This document shows, one piece after another, positions 30,362-38,845 of a DNA stretch of 40,554 bases (the stretch's first letter is position 1; each line of letters starts with the position of its first letter). The stretch is from Burkholderiales bacterium (GTDB lineage Bacteria; Pseudomonadota; Gammaproteobacteria; Burkholderiales; Usitatibacteraceae), in assembly GCA_019634955.1 (NCBI GenBank), contig JAHCAK010000036.1, forward strand, positions 1-40,554, given 5' to 3'. The notes under the pieces are model-generated. The model worked only from the letters and a program-made list of their open reading frames with translations. It made no database searches and had not been told where the DNA came from. The translations under genes were made by a program, and so were the position numbers.

Positions 30362-31540
30362 ATGAGCGACGAATTCGGGCCCGACACGCTGGGCGTCCGG
30401 GCGGGCGGGCTTCGCAGCGATTTCGGCGAGCACTCCGAGGCGCTCGTCCTCACGGCGAGCTTCGTGTTCTCGAGCGCCGCGCAGGCGGCGCGGCGTTTCG
30501 CCAACGAGGAGCCGGGCAACATCTACTCGCGCTTCACCAACCCGACGGTGAAGATGTTCCAGTCGCGCCTGGCGGCGCTGGAGGGCGCCGAGGCGTGCGT
30601 GGCCACGGCGACCGGGATGGCGGCCGTCGCCACGACCGCGATGGGGCTCCTGTCGGCCGGCGACCACGTGGTCGCCGCGCGCGGCGTCTTCGGCACCGTC
30701 GTGCCACTCCTCAACCAGGTCCTCGCTCGCTTCGGCGTGGCCACGACGTGGGTGGATGCCACCGATCTGGACGCGTGGCGCGCGGCGGTGCGGCCCGAGA
30801 CGAAGCTCCTCTTCGCCGAGACGCCCTCCAACCCCGTGTGCGAGATCGTCGACATCGCCGGGCTCGCGGGCATCGCGCGCGAGGCCGGCGCGGTGCTGGC
30901 GATCGACAACTGCATGTGCAGCCCGGCGCTGCAGCGCCCCATGGCGCTGGGCGCGGACCTGGTCGTGCACTCGGCCACCAAGTACATCGACGGGCAGGGC
31001 CGCGTGCTGGGCGGCGCGATCGCCGGCCGGCGCGACCTGGTCGAGGGCCCGCTGTTCAATTTCGTGCGCACGGCCGGGCCGGCGATCTCGCCCTTCAACG
31101 CCTGGATCTGCCTCAAGGGCCTGGAGACGCTGCGGCTGCGCGTGGAGGCGCAGTCGGCGCGCGCGCTCGGGCTGGCGCGCTTCCTCGAGGAGCACCCCAA
31201 GGTCGAGCGCGTGCTCTATCCCGGCCTCGCCTCCCACCCGCAGCACGCGCTCGCGATGCGGCAGCAGTCGGCCGGCGGGCCCGTCCTGTCGTTCGTCGTC
31301 CGCGGCGGGCGCGAAGCGGCCTGGCGCGTGGTCGACGGCACGCGCCTCGCCTCGATCACGGCGAATTTCGGCGACACCAAGACGACGATCTGCCATCCGG
31401 CGAGCACCACCCACGGGCGCCTGCCACCCGCGGAGCGCGAGGCCGCGGGCGTCGTGGAGGGGCTGCTGCGCGTGGCCGCCGGGCTCGAGGACGTGGCCGA
31501 CATCCGCGCGGACCTCGAACGGGGGCTAGCCGCCGCATGA
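30362..31540 (+). CDS. metZ: O-succinylhomoserine sulfhydrylase
   Basis: The 392-residue PLP enzyme of the Cys/Met metabolism family makes homocysteine from O-succinylhomoserine and sulfide. The PLP lysine is K207 in VHSATKYIDGQGRVLGG. IYSRFTNPTVKMFQ, ATATGMAAVATTAM and FAETPSNPVCEIVDI are family signatures. The purF-metZ order is conserved in betaproteobacteria, which supports MetZ over cystathionine gamma-synthase. Its last codons overlap the ArgZ-like gene (ATGA). Confidence 0.93.
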   Translation: MSDEFGPDTLGVRAGGLRSDFGEHSEALVLTASFVFSSAAQAARRFANEEPGNIYSRFTNPTVKMFQSRLAALEGAEACVATATGMAAVATTAMGLLSAGDHVVAARGVFGTVVPLLNQVLARFGVATTWVDATDLDAWRAAVRPETKLLFAETPSNPVCEIVDIAGLAGIAREAGAVLAIDNCMCSPALQRPMALGADLVVHSATKYIDGQGRVLGGAIAGRRDLVEGPLFNFVRTAGPAISPFNAWICLKGLETLRLRVEAQSARALGLARFLEEHPKVERVLYPGLASHPQHALAMRQQSAGGPVLSFVVRGGREAAWRVVDGTRLASITANFGDTKTTICHPASTTHGRLPPAEREAAGVVEGLLRVAAGLEDVADIRADLERGLAAA

Positions 31541-32355
31541 GGACGCCGCACGCCTTCCTGATGTGCCCGCCGGAGTATTTCGACGTCTCGTACATCATCA
31601 ACCCGTGGATGCACGGCAACGTGAGGAAGATCGACAACGCGCTCGCCAAGCAGCAGTGGCGCGCGCTCTACGACATCCTCACCGACCTCGCGACGGTGCG
31701 GCTCGTCCACCCCCAGCCCGGCTCGCCGGACATGGTGTTCACCGCCAACGCGGGCCTGGTGCTTGGGCGGCGCTTTCTCGTCTCGCGCTTCCGCTACCCG
31801 GAGCGGCAGTACGAGGAGCCGTACTTCGCCGACTGGTTCATGGACCGCGGCTACGAGGTCTCGCTCATGCCGCGCGACATTCCCTTCGAGGGCGCAGGCG
31901 ACGCGCTCCTCGACCGCGGGACGCCCCGGCTGTGGTTCGCCCACGGGCACCGGTCGGTGGCGGCCGCGGGCGAGGTCATCGCCGCGCGGCTCGGCTGCGA
32001 CGTCGTCACGCTGCGGCTCACCGACCAGCGGTTCTACCACCTCGACACCTGCTTCTGCCCGCTCGAGGGCGGCCACGTCCTCTACTACCCGGAGGCCTTC
32101 GACGCGCCCTCTCGCGCGGCGATCGAGCGGCGGGTGCCGGCCGCGAGGCGCATCGCGGTCGGGGAGGAGGACGCGCTCGCGTTCGCGTGCAACGCCGTCG
32201 CGGCGGGGCGCACCGTCGTCGTGAACCGCGCGAGCGCAGCCTTCGTCGCGGCGGTCGGGCGCGCGGGCTTCTCCGTCGTGCAGACGCCGCTCACCGAGTT
32301 CATGAAGGCCGGCGGCTCGGCCAAGTGCCTCACGCTGAGGCTGGACGAAGGCTGA
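31537..32355 (+). CDS. Arginine deiminase-superfamily hydrolase, ArgZ/DDAH-like
   Basis: This 272-residue pentein-fold enzyme has candidate catalytic residues E118 in FEGAGDALLD, H168 in RFYHLDTCFCPL and C264 in GGSAKCLTLRL. Substrate-guanidinium binders are likely in MVFTANAGLV (N71). The opening MCPPEYFDVSYIINPWM and these residue numbers resemble what I remember of the arginine dihydrolase domain of cyanobacterial ArgZ/AgrE, which makes ornithine, CO2 and two ammonia from arginine. A dimethylarginine dimethylaminohydrolase or plain arginine deiminase remains possible. The ATG at 31537 overlaps the metZ stop; the open frame further upstream is inside metZ. Superfamily assignment is firm, exact activity is not. 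Confidence 0.85.
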   Translation: MRTPHAFLMCPPEYFDVSYIINPWMHGNVRKIDNALAKQQWRALYDILTDLATVRLVHPQPGSPDMVFTANAGLVLGRRFLVSRFRYPERQYEEPYFADWFMDRGYEVSLMPRDIPFEGAGDALLDRGTPRLWFAHGHRSVAAAGEVIAARLGCDVVTLRLTDQRFYHLDTCFCPLEGGHVLYYPEAFDAPSRAAIERRVPAARRIAVGEEDALAFACNAVAAGRTVVVNRASAAFVAAVGRAGFSVVQTPLTEFMKAGGSAKCLTLRLDEG

Positions 32356-33081
32356 TCAAAGGCCGGCGGGGAGGATGCCTTCCGGCGTCGCCTCCAGCCA
32401 CCCGCCGTCGCCGTACCAGTCGGGCAGGACCCAGCGGACGCAGCGCCGGCCCCCGGCCTCGTGCTCGTGGCGCGCGGGCCGGTGGGTGTGGCCGTGGATG
32501 AGCAACGCGCATCCGGACTCGGCGAAGGCCTGCTCGACGGCCTCCGGGGCGACGTCCATGATCACCTCGTCCTTGCCGCCCTTGGCGCCCTCGCTGCGGC
32601 TGCGCATGCCCTTCGCGATGGCGACGCGCTCCGCGAGCGGCCGCGCGAGCGCGGCGGCCTGCCACGCGGGGTTGCGCACCTGCGCGCGGAAGGCGAGGTA
32701 GGCATGGTCCCCGGTGCACAGCGTGTCGCCGTGCATCAGCAGCGCCCGGGCGCCGTACAGGTCGATGACCGTGGGGTCGGCGACCAGGCGGATGCCCGTC
32801 TCCTCGCAGAAGCGCGAGGCCACCATGAAGTCGCGGTTGCCGTGCATGAAGAATGCCGGCGCCGCGCGCGCGGCCTGGCGCAGCAGCCCCGCCACTCGCG
32901 CCGGAAAGGGCAGCGCGAGCCCGTCGTCGCCCACCCAGTACTCGAAGAGGTCGCCGAGGATGTAGAGCGCATCGGCGCCCGGCACCGCCTCGGCGAGAAA
33001 CCGGGCGAAGCGCTCCGTGGTGGCGGGCCGGTCCTCGGCGAGGTGCAGGTCGGAGACGAAGAGGGTCCGGCTCAGAGGCAC
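32356..33081 (-). CDS. lpxH: UDP-2,3-diacylglucosamine diphosphatase
   Basis: The 241-residue metallophosphoesterase forms lipid X in lipid A synthesis. Metal motifs are [47 protein letters not shown] and [12 protein letters not shown]. It overlaps the end of the cyclophilin gene by 10 nt and is last in the minus-strand envelope operon. Its stop codon abuts the stop of the convergent ArgZ-like gene, with the two together reading TGATCA. Confidence 0.96.
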   Translation of the reverse strand: MPLSRTLFVSDLHLAEDRPATTERFARFLAEAVPGADALYILGDLFEYWVGDDGLALPFPARVAGLLRQAARAAPAFFMHGNRDFMVASRFCEETGIRLVADPTVIDLYGARALLMHGDTLCTGDHAYLAFRAQVRNPAWQAAALARPLAERVAIAKGMRSRSEGAKGGKDEVIMDVAPEAVEQAFAESGCALLIHGHTHRPARHEHEAGGRRCVRWVLPDWYGDGGWLEATPEGILPAGL

Positions 33082-33719
33082 TCGGCCTTCTCGATCACGA
33101 CCGGCTCGAGCGGCACGTTCTGGTGCATGCCCGCGTTGCCGGTGGCGACCTTGCGGATGCGGTCGACCACGTCCGCGCCCTCGACCACCTTGCCGAACAC
33201 GGCGTAGCCCCAGCCCTGCGGCGACTCGTCGCGGTAATTGAGGAAGTCGTTCGCCTTCACGTTGATGAAGAACTGGGCGGTGGCGGAGTCGCGCACGCCG
33301 GTGCGCGCCATCGCCAGCGTGTACATCTCGTTCTTCAGGCCGTTGGCGGCCTCGTTCTTGATGGGCGCGAGCGTCGGCTTCTGCTGCATGTCCTTCGTGA
33401 ACCCGCCGCCCTGGATCATGAACCCGTCGATGACGCGGTGGAAGATGGTGCCGTTGTAGTGGCCGGCCTCCACGTACTTCACGAAGTTCTCCGCCGAGAC
33501 GGGGGCCTTCTCCTTGTCCAGCTCGACGGTTATCGCGCCCATCGAGGTCGTGAGCTTCACTTTCATCGGTTGCTTTCCTTTCAGTTTCGTGAGGCAGGCG
33601 CCTGGCGCGCCGGCGGGCTTGGCGATCGCCGCCTGGGCGGCGGCCGCGAGGGGGGCGCCGGCGAGGGCGCAGAAAAGGGTGGCGACCAGCAGCCTGCGGG
33701 CGGGGTGGTGACGGGTCAT
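33072..33719 (-). CDS. Cyclophilin-type peptidyl-prolyl isomerase with possible dual start (signal peptide form and cytoplasmic form)
   Basis: A PpiB-like cyclophilin core ([57 protein letters not shown]) catalyses proline isomerisation. Two in-frame starts are credible. The ATG at 33566 has a good Shine-Dalgarno (AAAGGA) and gives a 164-residue cytoplasmic protein beginning [16 protein letters not shown]. The ATG at 33719 adds 51 residues with a clear signal peptide ([20 protein letters not shown]), lies 8 nt past the L,D-transpeptidase stop, and lacks a Shine-Dalgarno. The region between, [13 protein letters not shown], includes the translated Shine-Dalgarno. I interpret this as a remnant of an upstream ppiA fused in frame to ppiB, or true dual targeting. 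The isomerase identity is certain; the start is not. Confidence 0.88.
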   Translation of the reverse strand: MTRHHPARRLLVATLFCALAGAPLAAAAQAAIAKPAGAPGACLTKLKGKQPMKVKLTTSMGAITVELDKEKAPVSAENFVKYVEAGHYNGTIFHRVIDGFMIQGGGFTKDMQQKPTLAPIKNEAANGLKNEMYTLAMARTGVRDSATAQFFINVKANDFLNYRDESPQGWGYAVFGKVVEGADVVDRIRKVATGNAGMHQNVPLEPVVIEKAECL

Positions 33720-33727
33720 GGCGGGGT

Positions 33728-34951
33728 TCACGAGATGACGGTTTCGAAGACGACGCGCCAGCGCCCCTGGTCGCGGGACCAGTACTGGCGCTTGACGGTG
33801 CGGTTGGAGAGGTTGGAGGAACGGTAGTCCTGCGTGAAGGTGGCGACGAGCATGCCGTCGTTGTCCGGGTGCGCGAAGAGGCTCAGGTCGGAGATGCCCA
33901 CCTTCACCCAGGCCTTGCCGGCGTTCACCTTGCGCTTCTGCGCGCTCCATGCGGCGAAGTCGCGGCCATCGGAGCGGAACCGCGGCGAGTAGTGCGCGAG
34001 GTAGCGGGCCGTGTCCAGGCTCTCCCAGTCGGCGCGCCACCGCTCGAAGGCGGCCATGAACTCGCGGCGGTCTCCCTCCCAGCGCTCGGGAGGCGCCCAC
34101 TCGACGCCCTCGCTGATCACGACGGGCGTGCGGCCGACGTCGACGTACCTCGCGAGGCGGCGCAGGTCGTCGTTGGTGAGGGCGACGCAGCCGTCGGTGG
34201 CGCGCGGCGGGCGGCTGTAGGTCTCCGAGGGCGTGCCGTGCAGCCAGATGCCGTAGCCATTGCGGCGCTGCAGCCGGTCCCACTCGTTGGGATAGCTGAT
34301 GGGGAAGGCGCCGGGGCCGTAGAAGTCGGGCAGCTTCTCCTTGGCGGAAACGATCGTGTAGACGCCCAGCGGCGTCTTCTGGTCGCCCTCGCGGCGCTTC
34401 TCGACGCCGTTCTTGCCCAGGCTGATGTAGAAGTCGGTCACGTAGCGCGGCTCGCCGCCGTGGTTGGCGAACACGAAGAGCCGCGAGCGCGCGGTGTCCA
34501 CCAGCAGCACGTGCGCCTGCGACGGCGCCATCTGCATGACGGGAAGCGGCAGGTGGTCGCGGGGCGGGGCGTCGAGGTAGCGCCGCAGACGGGCGCGCGC
34601 CTCGTCCTGCAGCGGGGCCACGCCGGCGCTCGCCGAGGCGGCGGGGCCGAAGGCGACGGGATTGCCGGCGCGCGCCATGAGCAGGTCGCCCTTGATGAGG
34701 TGCCCGAGCCGGAAGTTGGGCGTCCTCGCGAGGGCGTGGTCGATCTCGCCCATCGCATGGCGCAGGCCGCTCTCGCGCAGGCCGAAGATCGCGCGGACCA
34801 GGGCGGCCTCGACCTCGTTCGCGAAGGCGGGGAAGGGGCCCGAGGAGCCCGATTCGCCGGCCGTCGTGGCGGCGGGAAGCGAGATCGCGAGAACGACCAC
34901 GGCGGCCGCGCGCGCGGCGCGGCACGGGGCGGGGCGCGTCCTGGCGCTCAC
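33728..34951 (-). CDS. L,D-transpeptidase (YkuD) with C-terminal NTF2-like domain
   Basis: This 407-residue periplasmic enzyme is likely to crosslink peptidoglycan or attach proteins to it. A signal peptide precedes an uncharacterised helical region (to about residue 140). The YkuD domain has [11 protein letters not shown]239 in GIWLHGTP and the catalytic C255 in [13 protein letters not shown]. The last ~105 residues form an NTF2/Cds6-like domain ([15 protein letters not shown] onward) that also ends the neighbouring TPR protein. I use the GTG at 34951, which overlaps the TPR stop as GTGA and follows an AGGAG; a GTG ten codons upstream is possible. Confidence 0.9.
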   Translation of the reverse strand: MSARTRPAPCRAARAAAVVVLAISLPAATTAGESGSSGPFPAFANEVEAALVRAIFGLRESGLRHAMGEIDHALARTPNFRLGHLIKGDLLMARAGNPVAFGPAASASAGVAPLQDEARARLRRYLDAPPRDHLPLPVMQMAPSQAHVLLVDTARSRLFVFANHGGEPRYVTDFYISLGKNGVEKRREGDQKTPLGVYTIVSAKEKLPDFYGPGAFPISYPNEWDRLQRRNGYGIWLHGTPSETYSRPPRATDGCVALTNDDLRRLARYVDVGRTPVVISEGVEWAPPERWEGDRREFMAAFERWRADWESLDTARYLAHYSPRFRSDGRDFAAWSAQKRKVNAGKAWVKVGISDLSLFAHPDNDGMLVATFTQDYRSSNLSNRTVKRQYWSRDQGRWRVVFETVIS

Positions 34952-36027
34952 CCGCCGACGCGCTCCTGCGTGATGAGCCACTTGCCTCCGGATTTCTCGA
35001 ACCGCAGCGTCTTGGTGCTGTTCGACTTGAGCGTGTCGGAGCGGTACGCCTGGCGGAACACGGCGACGGCCGTATCGCCCTGCACGTCGATGGAGCGGAC
35101 CTGGACCGACACCTCGATCGACTTGGGCCGCTCGATCCGCTCGGTGCGCTGCTTCGCCCAGGCGTCACGCGACTCGCCGCCGCCGGGCTCGAACGCGGGC
35201 GAGTACGCCGCGAGGTAGCCCTTCACGTCCTTCGCGCTCCAGGCCTTCGCCCAGCCCTGGATGGCCGCCGTCACCGCAGCCTTCTCGTCGGAGGCCGCCG
35301 CGGGCGCCTTCGGCGGCGCGGCCTTGGGCGGCTCCACCCTCGCGGGCTCTGGCTTCGCGGGGGCGGGCTTGGGTGGCTCGGCCTTCGCGGGTTCCGGCTT
35401 CGGCGGAGGCGCCTTTGGCGGCTCGGCCTTGGGCGGCTCGGCGGCCTTGGGAGGCTCGGCCTTCGCGACCTTGGCGGGCTCCGGCCGCGGGCCGCTGCCC
35501 GCCTTCGGCGCGACGAACAGGTCCTTCACCATCGCGAGCTTCACCTGCGCCGTGGTGTTGTTCTTGTCGAGCTGCAGCGCGCGGTCGTAGGCGCGGCTTG
35601 CGAGCTGGGCGTAGATGTCGCCGAGGTTCTCATGGGCCGTCGCGTAGCTCGGGTGGGTGTGGATCGCGAGCTCGAGCGCCGACTTCGCCTTGTCGTAGTT
35701 GCCGAGCGAGGCGTAGAGCACGGCGAGGTTGTTGTAGGGCTCCGGCAGCTCCGGGAAGTCCTCCGTGAGGCCGGTGAAGACCTGGATCGCCTCGTTGACC
35801 TTCTTCTGCTCGGTGAGGATGAGGCCGCGGAGGAAGCGGCCCTGCGGCTCGCGCGGCTGCGCCTTGAGGTAGGCGTCAAGGCGTTCCATCGCCGGTTGGA
35901 GCCTGCCCTGCGTGTAGAGCTTCTGCGCCTCGCGCAGGTCGTCGGCGGGCGCGGCGGCGGTGCCGCCGGCGAATGTCAGCGCAAGGGCGACGACGACGAC
36001 GGGCAAGCGCAGGTGGCGAAGGAGCAT
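34948..36027 (-). CDS. Periplasmic TPR protein with C-terminal NTF2-like domain
   Basis: This is a 359-residue exported protein. The signal peptide is [20 protein letters not shown] with cleavage near AAA/PADD. Tetratricopeptide-like helices follow (about residues 30-150; [37 protein letters not shown]). Next is a Lys/Pro/Glu/Ala-rich spacer of about 65 residues, then an NTF2-like C-terminal domain ([16 protein letters not shown] to RVGG) homologous to that of the adjacent L,D-transpeptidase. The frame is open to an ATG at 36063, but that codon overlaps the predicted -10, so I prefer 36027. It is the first gene of an envelope operon and may be a partner of the transpeptidase. Confidence 0.85.
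   Translation of the reverse strand: MLLRHLRLPVVVVALALTFAGGTAAAPADDLREAQKLYTQGRLQPAMERLDAYLKAQPREPQGRFLRGLILTEQKKVNEAIQVFTGLTEDFPELPEPYNNLAVLYASLGNYDKAKSALELAIHTHPSYATAHENLGDIYAQLASRAYDRALQLDKNNTTAQVKLAMVKDLFVAPKAGSGPRPEPAKVAKAEPPKAAEPPKAEPPKAPPPKPEPAKAEPPKPAPAKPEPARVEPPKAAPPKAPAAASDEKAAVTAAIQGWAKAWSAKDVKGYLAAYSPAFEPGGGESRDAWAKQRTERIERPKSIEVSVQVRSIDVQGDTAVAVFRQAYRSDTLKSNSTKTLRFEKSGGKWLITQERVGG
35285..35490 (-). repeat. Low-complexity [11 protein letters not shown] coding repeat in the TPR protein
   Basis: Imperfect repeats of Pro-Pro-Lys-Ala-Glu and Lys-Pro-Glu-Pro-Ala units make an extended periplasm-spanning linker, similar in composition to the spacer in FimV. Length is likely to vary among strains. 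Confidence 0.6.
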
Positions 36028-36032
36028 CGTGT

Positions 36033-36038
36033 TATAAT
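36033..36038 (+). promoter_or_regulatory. Consensus -10 box facing cysS
   Basis: A perfect TATAAT lies in an AT-rich patch. It ends 12 nt before the ATG of a 49-codon reading frame and 231 nt before cysS. No -35 match is visible at the usual distance. Spacing to the ATG is nearly the same as at leuC. Confidence 0.45.
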
Positions 36039-36050
36039 TTATTGAATTTA

Positions 36051-36200
36051 ATGAGAAACGCATTCTACCAACCTTGGGGGGGCTTCACAATCGGCCGGGT
36101 CGCCGCCCGGCCGGGCGAGCGCTGCCCGCGCCGCCCCTCCAAGACCATTCCGGCCGCTTTGGCAGTCCTCTCCGGCTGTCGTTCCCGCGCGCCTCGCTGA
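36051..36200 (+). CDS. Possible 49-residue leader reading frame upstream of cysS
   Basis: An ATG at 36051 opens a 49-codon frame (MRNAFYQPWGGFTIGRVA at the start) ending at TGA 36198-36200, 69 nt before cysS. It contains two cysteine codons (in ERCPRR and SGCRSR) and a strong hairpin in its first third. The predicted transcript would place the ATG almost at the 5' end. I do not recognise the peptide. It may be a regulatory leader, a leaderless small protein, or merely chance open frame in a GC-rich leader. Confidence 0.25.
   Translation: MRNAFYQPWGGFTIGRVAARPGERCPRRPSKTIPAALAVLSGCRSRAPR
36062..36090 (-). promoter_or_regulatory. Promoter of the TPR-L,D-transpeptidase-cyclophilin-lpxH operon
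   Basis: On the minus strand, TTGTGA (36090-36085) and TAGAAT (36067-36062) are separated by exactly 17 nt. The start point near 36055 gives a leader of about 28 nt to the ATG at 36027. It interleaves with the divergent cysS promoter. Confidence 0.5.
36093..36112. other. Hairpin in the cysS leader
   Basis: GGCCGGG at 36093-36099 pairs perfectly with CCCGGCC at 36106-36112 across a 6-nt loop. No T-run follows. The rest of the leader to 36269 is GC-rich, with no further clear structure and no T-box-like element. Confidence 0.35.
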
Positions 36201-36269
36201 CCGCCGCGGCGGTTCCGCCCCCAGCCCGCCGCGCCGCCGAACGATCCCGGTCCCCAGGCCCAGCCATCC

Positions 36270-37643
36270 ATGTCCACGCTCACGATCTACAACACGCTCA
36301 CGCGCCGCAAGGAAGCCTTCGTCCCGCTCGTCCCCGGCAAGGCCGGCCTCTACGTCTGCGGTCCCACTGTCTACGATTACATCCATGTCGGCAACGCGCG
36401 CACCTTCTCGGTGTTCGACCTGGTGGTGCGGTGGCTTCGCGCGAGCGGGTACGCCGTCACCTACGTGCGCAACATCACCGACGTCGACGACAAGATCATG
36501 GAGCGCGCGCGGGAGCGCGGCGTCGCGATCGACGAACTGACGGGGAGAACGGCGCGCGCGTTCGCGGAGGACTGCGCGCGCCTCGGCCTCGTCGTCCCGG
36601 ACGCCGAGCCGCGGGCCACGCGCTACATCGGGCCGATGCTCGACCTCATCGCGCACCTCGAGTCGAAGGGGCTCGCCTACCGCGGCGCCAACGGCGACGT
36701 CTACTTCGCGGTGCGGGGCTTTCCCGGCTACGGAAAGCTCTCGCGCCGCAACCTCGACGAGCTGCGCGCCGGCGAGCGCGTGGCGGTGGAGGCCGCCAAG
36801 CGCGATCCGCTCGACTTCGTGCTCTGGAAGGCCGCCAAGGCGGGCGAGCCCTCGTGGCCCTCGGCCTTCGGGGACGGCCGGCCGGGCTGGCACATCGAGT
36901 GCTCGGCCATGGCGGGCCGCGAGCTCGGCGAGACCATCGACATCCACGGCGGTGGCTGGGACCTGCAGTTCCCGCACCACGAGAACGAGATCGCGCAGAG
37001 CGAGGGCGCTTCCGGGCGGCCCTTCGTACGCTACTGGATGCACGCGGCCTTCCTCAACATGGGCGACGAGAAGATGTCGAAGTCGCTGGGCAACTTCTTC
37101 ACCGCCCGCGAGATCCTCGACCGGCTGGACCCGGTGCAGGGCGGCGAGCAACTGCGCTTCTTCCTGCTGCGTGGCCACTACCGCAGCGAGCTCGCCTACA
37201 CCTGGGACCTCCTCGAGGAGGCCGGGCACGCCCTGCGCGGCTTCTACACGGCGCTGCGCGAGGTGCCGGCGGACGGCACGCCGGTGGACTGGGGGCACCC
37301 GCTGGCCGCGCGTTTTCGCGCCGCGATGGACGACGACTTCGACACGCCCGTGGCGTTCGCGGTGCTGCACGAGCTTCGCGGCGAGGTGAACCGCTCGCGC
37401 TCGGCGGCGCTGGCGGGCCTCCTCAGGGGTCTCGGGGGCACGCTGGGCTTCCTGCAGCAGGACCCCGAAGCCTTCCTCAAGGGCGGCGTCACTCTCGACG
37501 TCGAAGCCCTCGTGGCCGAGCGCGCGGCCGCCAAGAAGGCGCGCGACTTCGCGAGGGCCGATGCCATCCGCGCGGAGCTCGACGCCGCCGGGATCGTGCT
37601 CGAGGACCGCCCCGGGGGCGCGACGGAATGGCGGAAGAAGTGA
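36270..37643 (+). CDS. cysS: Cysteinyl-tRNA synthetase
   Basis: The 457-residue class I synthetase charges tRNA-Cys. Zinc ligands include C30 in [11 protein letters not shown] and the C/H residues in WHIECSAM and HHENEIAQ. The HIGH-type motif is HVGN at residues 39-42, and the KMSKS loop ([10 protein letters not shown]) is near residue 268. Length and C-terminal helical domain are normal. It stands alone on the plus strand, divergent from the envelope operon. Its stop is 7 nt from the stop of the convergent substrate-binding protein gene. Confidence 0.98.
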   Translation: MSTLTIYNTLTRRKEAFVPLVPGKAGLYVCGPTVYDYIHVGNARTFSVFDLVVRWLRASGYAVTYVRNITDVDDKIMERARERGVAIDELTGRTARAFAEDCARLGLVVPDAEPRATRYIGPMLDLIAHLESKGLAYRGANGDVYFAVRGFPGYGKLSRRNLDELRAGERVAVEAAKRDPLDFVLWKAAKAGEPSWPSAFGDGRPGWHIECSAMAGRELGETIDIHGGGWDLQFPHHENEIAQSEGASGRPFVRYWMHAAFLNMGDEKMSKSLGNFFTAREILDRLDPVQGGEQLRFFLLRGHYRSELAYTWDLLEEAGHALRGFYTALREVPADGTPVDWGHPLAARFRAAMDDDFDTPVAFAVLHELRGEVNRSRSAALAGLLRGLGGTLGFLQQDPEAFLKGGVTLDVEALVAERAAAKKARDFARADAIRAELDAAGIVLEDRPGGATEWRKK

Positions 37644-37650
37644 GGCGGGC

Positions 37651-38769
37651 CTAGCGGACGAACTTCTGGTCCTTCGAGATGATCGTGAGGTCCACGAAGG
37701 TCGAGCCGTTATGGTTGTCCGGCCCGTAGCTCACCTTGAAGCCGCCCACGTCGTAGGGACTGAGCGATTCCATCGCCTTGATGAAGCTCTCCCGCGTGAG
37801 GGCCTTGCCCGCGCGGCGCAGGCCCTCGACCATCACCTTGGCGGCGATGAAGCCCTCCAGCGTGCCGAAGCCCGGCTCGCCCTTGGCCTGCGCGAGGAGC
37901 GCCCGGTACTCCTTCACGACGGGAATCGTGGCGTCCCAGGGAAAGGGGACGACCTGCGAGATCTGCACGCCGCGGCCCTCGCGGTCGAGCTCCTTCGCGA
38001 GCGCCTTGCTGCCCACGAAGGAGACGTTCCAGAAGGTCGGGTTGTGCCCCTTGGCGCGCATGTCCTTGATGAAGGCCGCGCACGCCTTGTAGGCGCCGAC
38101 CATCACGATGGCCTGGATGTCGGGCTTGCCCAGCGCGGCCACCGCCTTCGCGACGTCGACGGTGTTGCGCTCGACGGTGCCCTTGCCGGCGACTTCGAGG
38201 TTGCGCTTCTTGAGCGCGCGCTCCACGCCCGTGAGCCCGGCCATGCCGTAGGCGTCGTTCTGGTAGAAGACGGCGATCCGGTTCACGCTCATGGCCGTGA
38301 GGTGCTGAACGATCGCCTCGGTCTCGTCGAAGTAGCTCGCGCGGACGTTGAAGATGTAGCGGTTGAAGGGGTTCCTCAGGAGCTCGGCGCCCGTGAACGC
38401 GCCCACGTAGGGGGCCTTCGCCTCGGTGAAGAGCGGCAGCACCGCCTGCGAGGTGGGCGTGCCCACGTAGCCGAACAGCGCGAAGACGCGGTCCTCGTTG
38501 AGGAGCTTCTTCGTGTTCTCGACGGCGCGCGGCGGCTCGTAGCCGTCGTCGAGCGTCTTCAGCACGATCTTCCTGCCGTTCACGCCGCCGCGGGCATTGA
38601 CCGCGTCGAAGTAGAGGCGCGCGCCGAGGCGCATGTCCTTGCCCAGTTCCTCCGCCGGGCCGGTGAGCGCCACCGACTGGCCCAGGAGGATCTGGGTATC
38701 GGTGACACCCTGGGCCTGGGCCGCGGCCGGCAGGGCAAGCGCGGCCAAGGTTGCAAGCGTGCGCATCAT
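37651..38769 (-). CDS. ABC transporter substrate-binding protein, branched-chain amino acid (LivK) type
   Basis: This 372-residue type I periplasmic binding protein has signal peptide MMRTLATLAALALPAAAQAQ, then ILLGQSVALTGPAEELGKDM, LYFDAVNARGGVNGRKIVL and YEPPRAVENTKKLL, the pattern of the Peripla_BP_6 group. The ligand could be an amino acid, amide or aromatic acid. No permease or ATPase gene is adjacent, so it is an orphan that must share a transporter encoded elsewhere or act as a sensor. A GGGGGAG Shine-Dalgarno precedes two consecutive ATGs (38769 or 38766). Confidence 0.9.
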   Translation of the reverse strand: MMRTLATLAALALPAAAQAQGVTDTQILLGQSVALTGPAEELGKDMRLGARLYFDAVNARGGVNGRKIVLKTLDDGYEPPRAVENTKKLLNEDRVFALFGYVGTPTSQAVLPLFTEAKAPYVGAFTGAELLRNPFNRYIFNVRASYFDETEAIVQHLTAMSVNRIAVFYQNDAYGMAGLTGVERALKKRNLEVAGKGTVERNTVDVAKAVAALGKPDIQAIVMVGAYKACAAFIKDMRAKGHNPTFWNVSFVGSKALAKELDREGRGVQISQVVPFPWDATIPVVKEYRALLAQAKGEPGFGTLEGFIAAKVMVEGLRRAGKALTRESFIKAMESLSPYDVGGFKVSYGPDNHNGSTFVDLTIISKDQKFVR

Positions 38770-38791
38770 GGTTCATCTCCCCCGGATATAT

Positions 38792-38803
38792 GAACTTTCG
38801 TTC
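38792..38803. promoter_or_regulatory. Inverted repeat upstream of the substrate-binding protein gene
   Basis: GAAC-TTTC-GTTC is a perfect 4-bp dyad about 23 nt upstream of the start, beside an ATATAT stretch. It could be a small operator. The 76-nt gap between this gene and dnaJ shows no convincing terminator. Confidence 0.25.
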
Positions 38804-38845
38804 CAGCCATGATAGCGCGGACCGGGCGCCGCCATCGAGGTCGAA

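Noticed and set aside
36045-36269. T-box riboswitch controlling cysS
   Set aside because: No T-box consensus, no antiterminator pair and no T-run terminator are visible, and T-boxes are not expected in this class.
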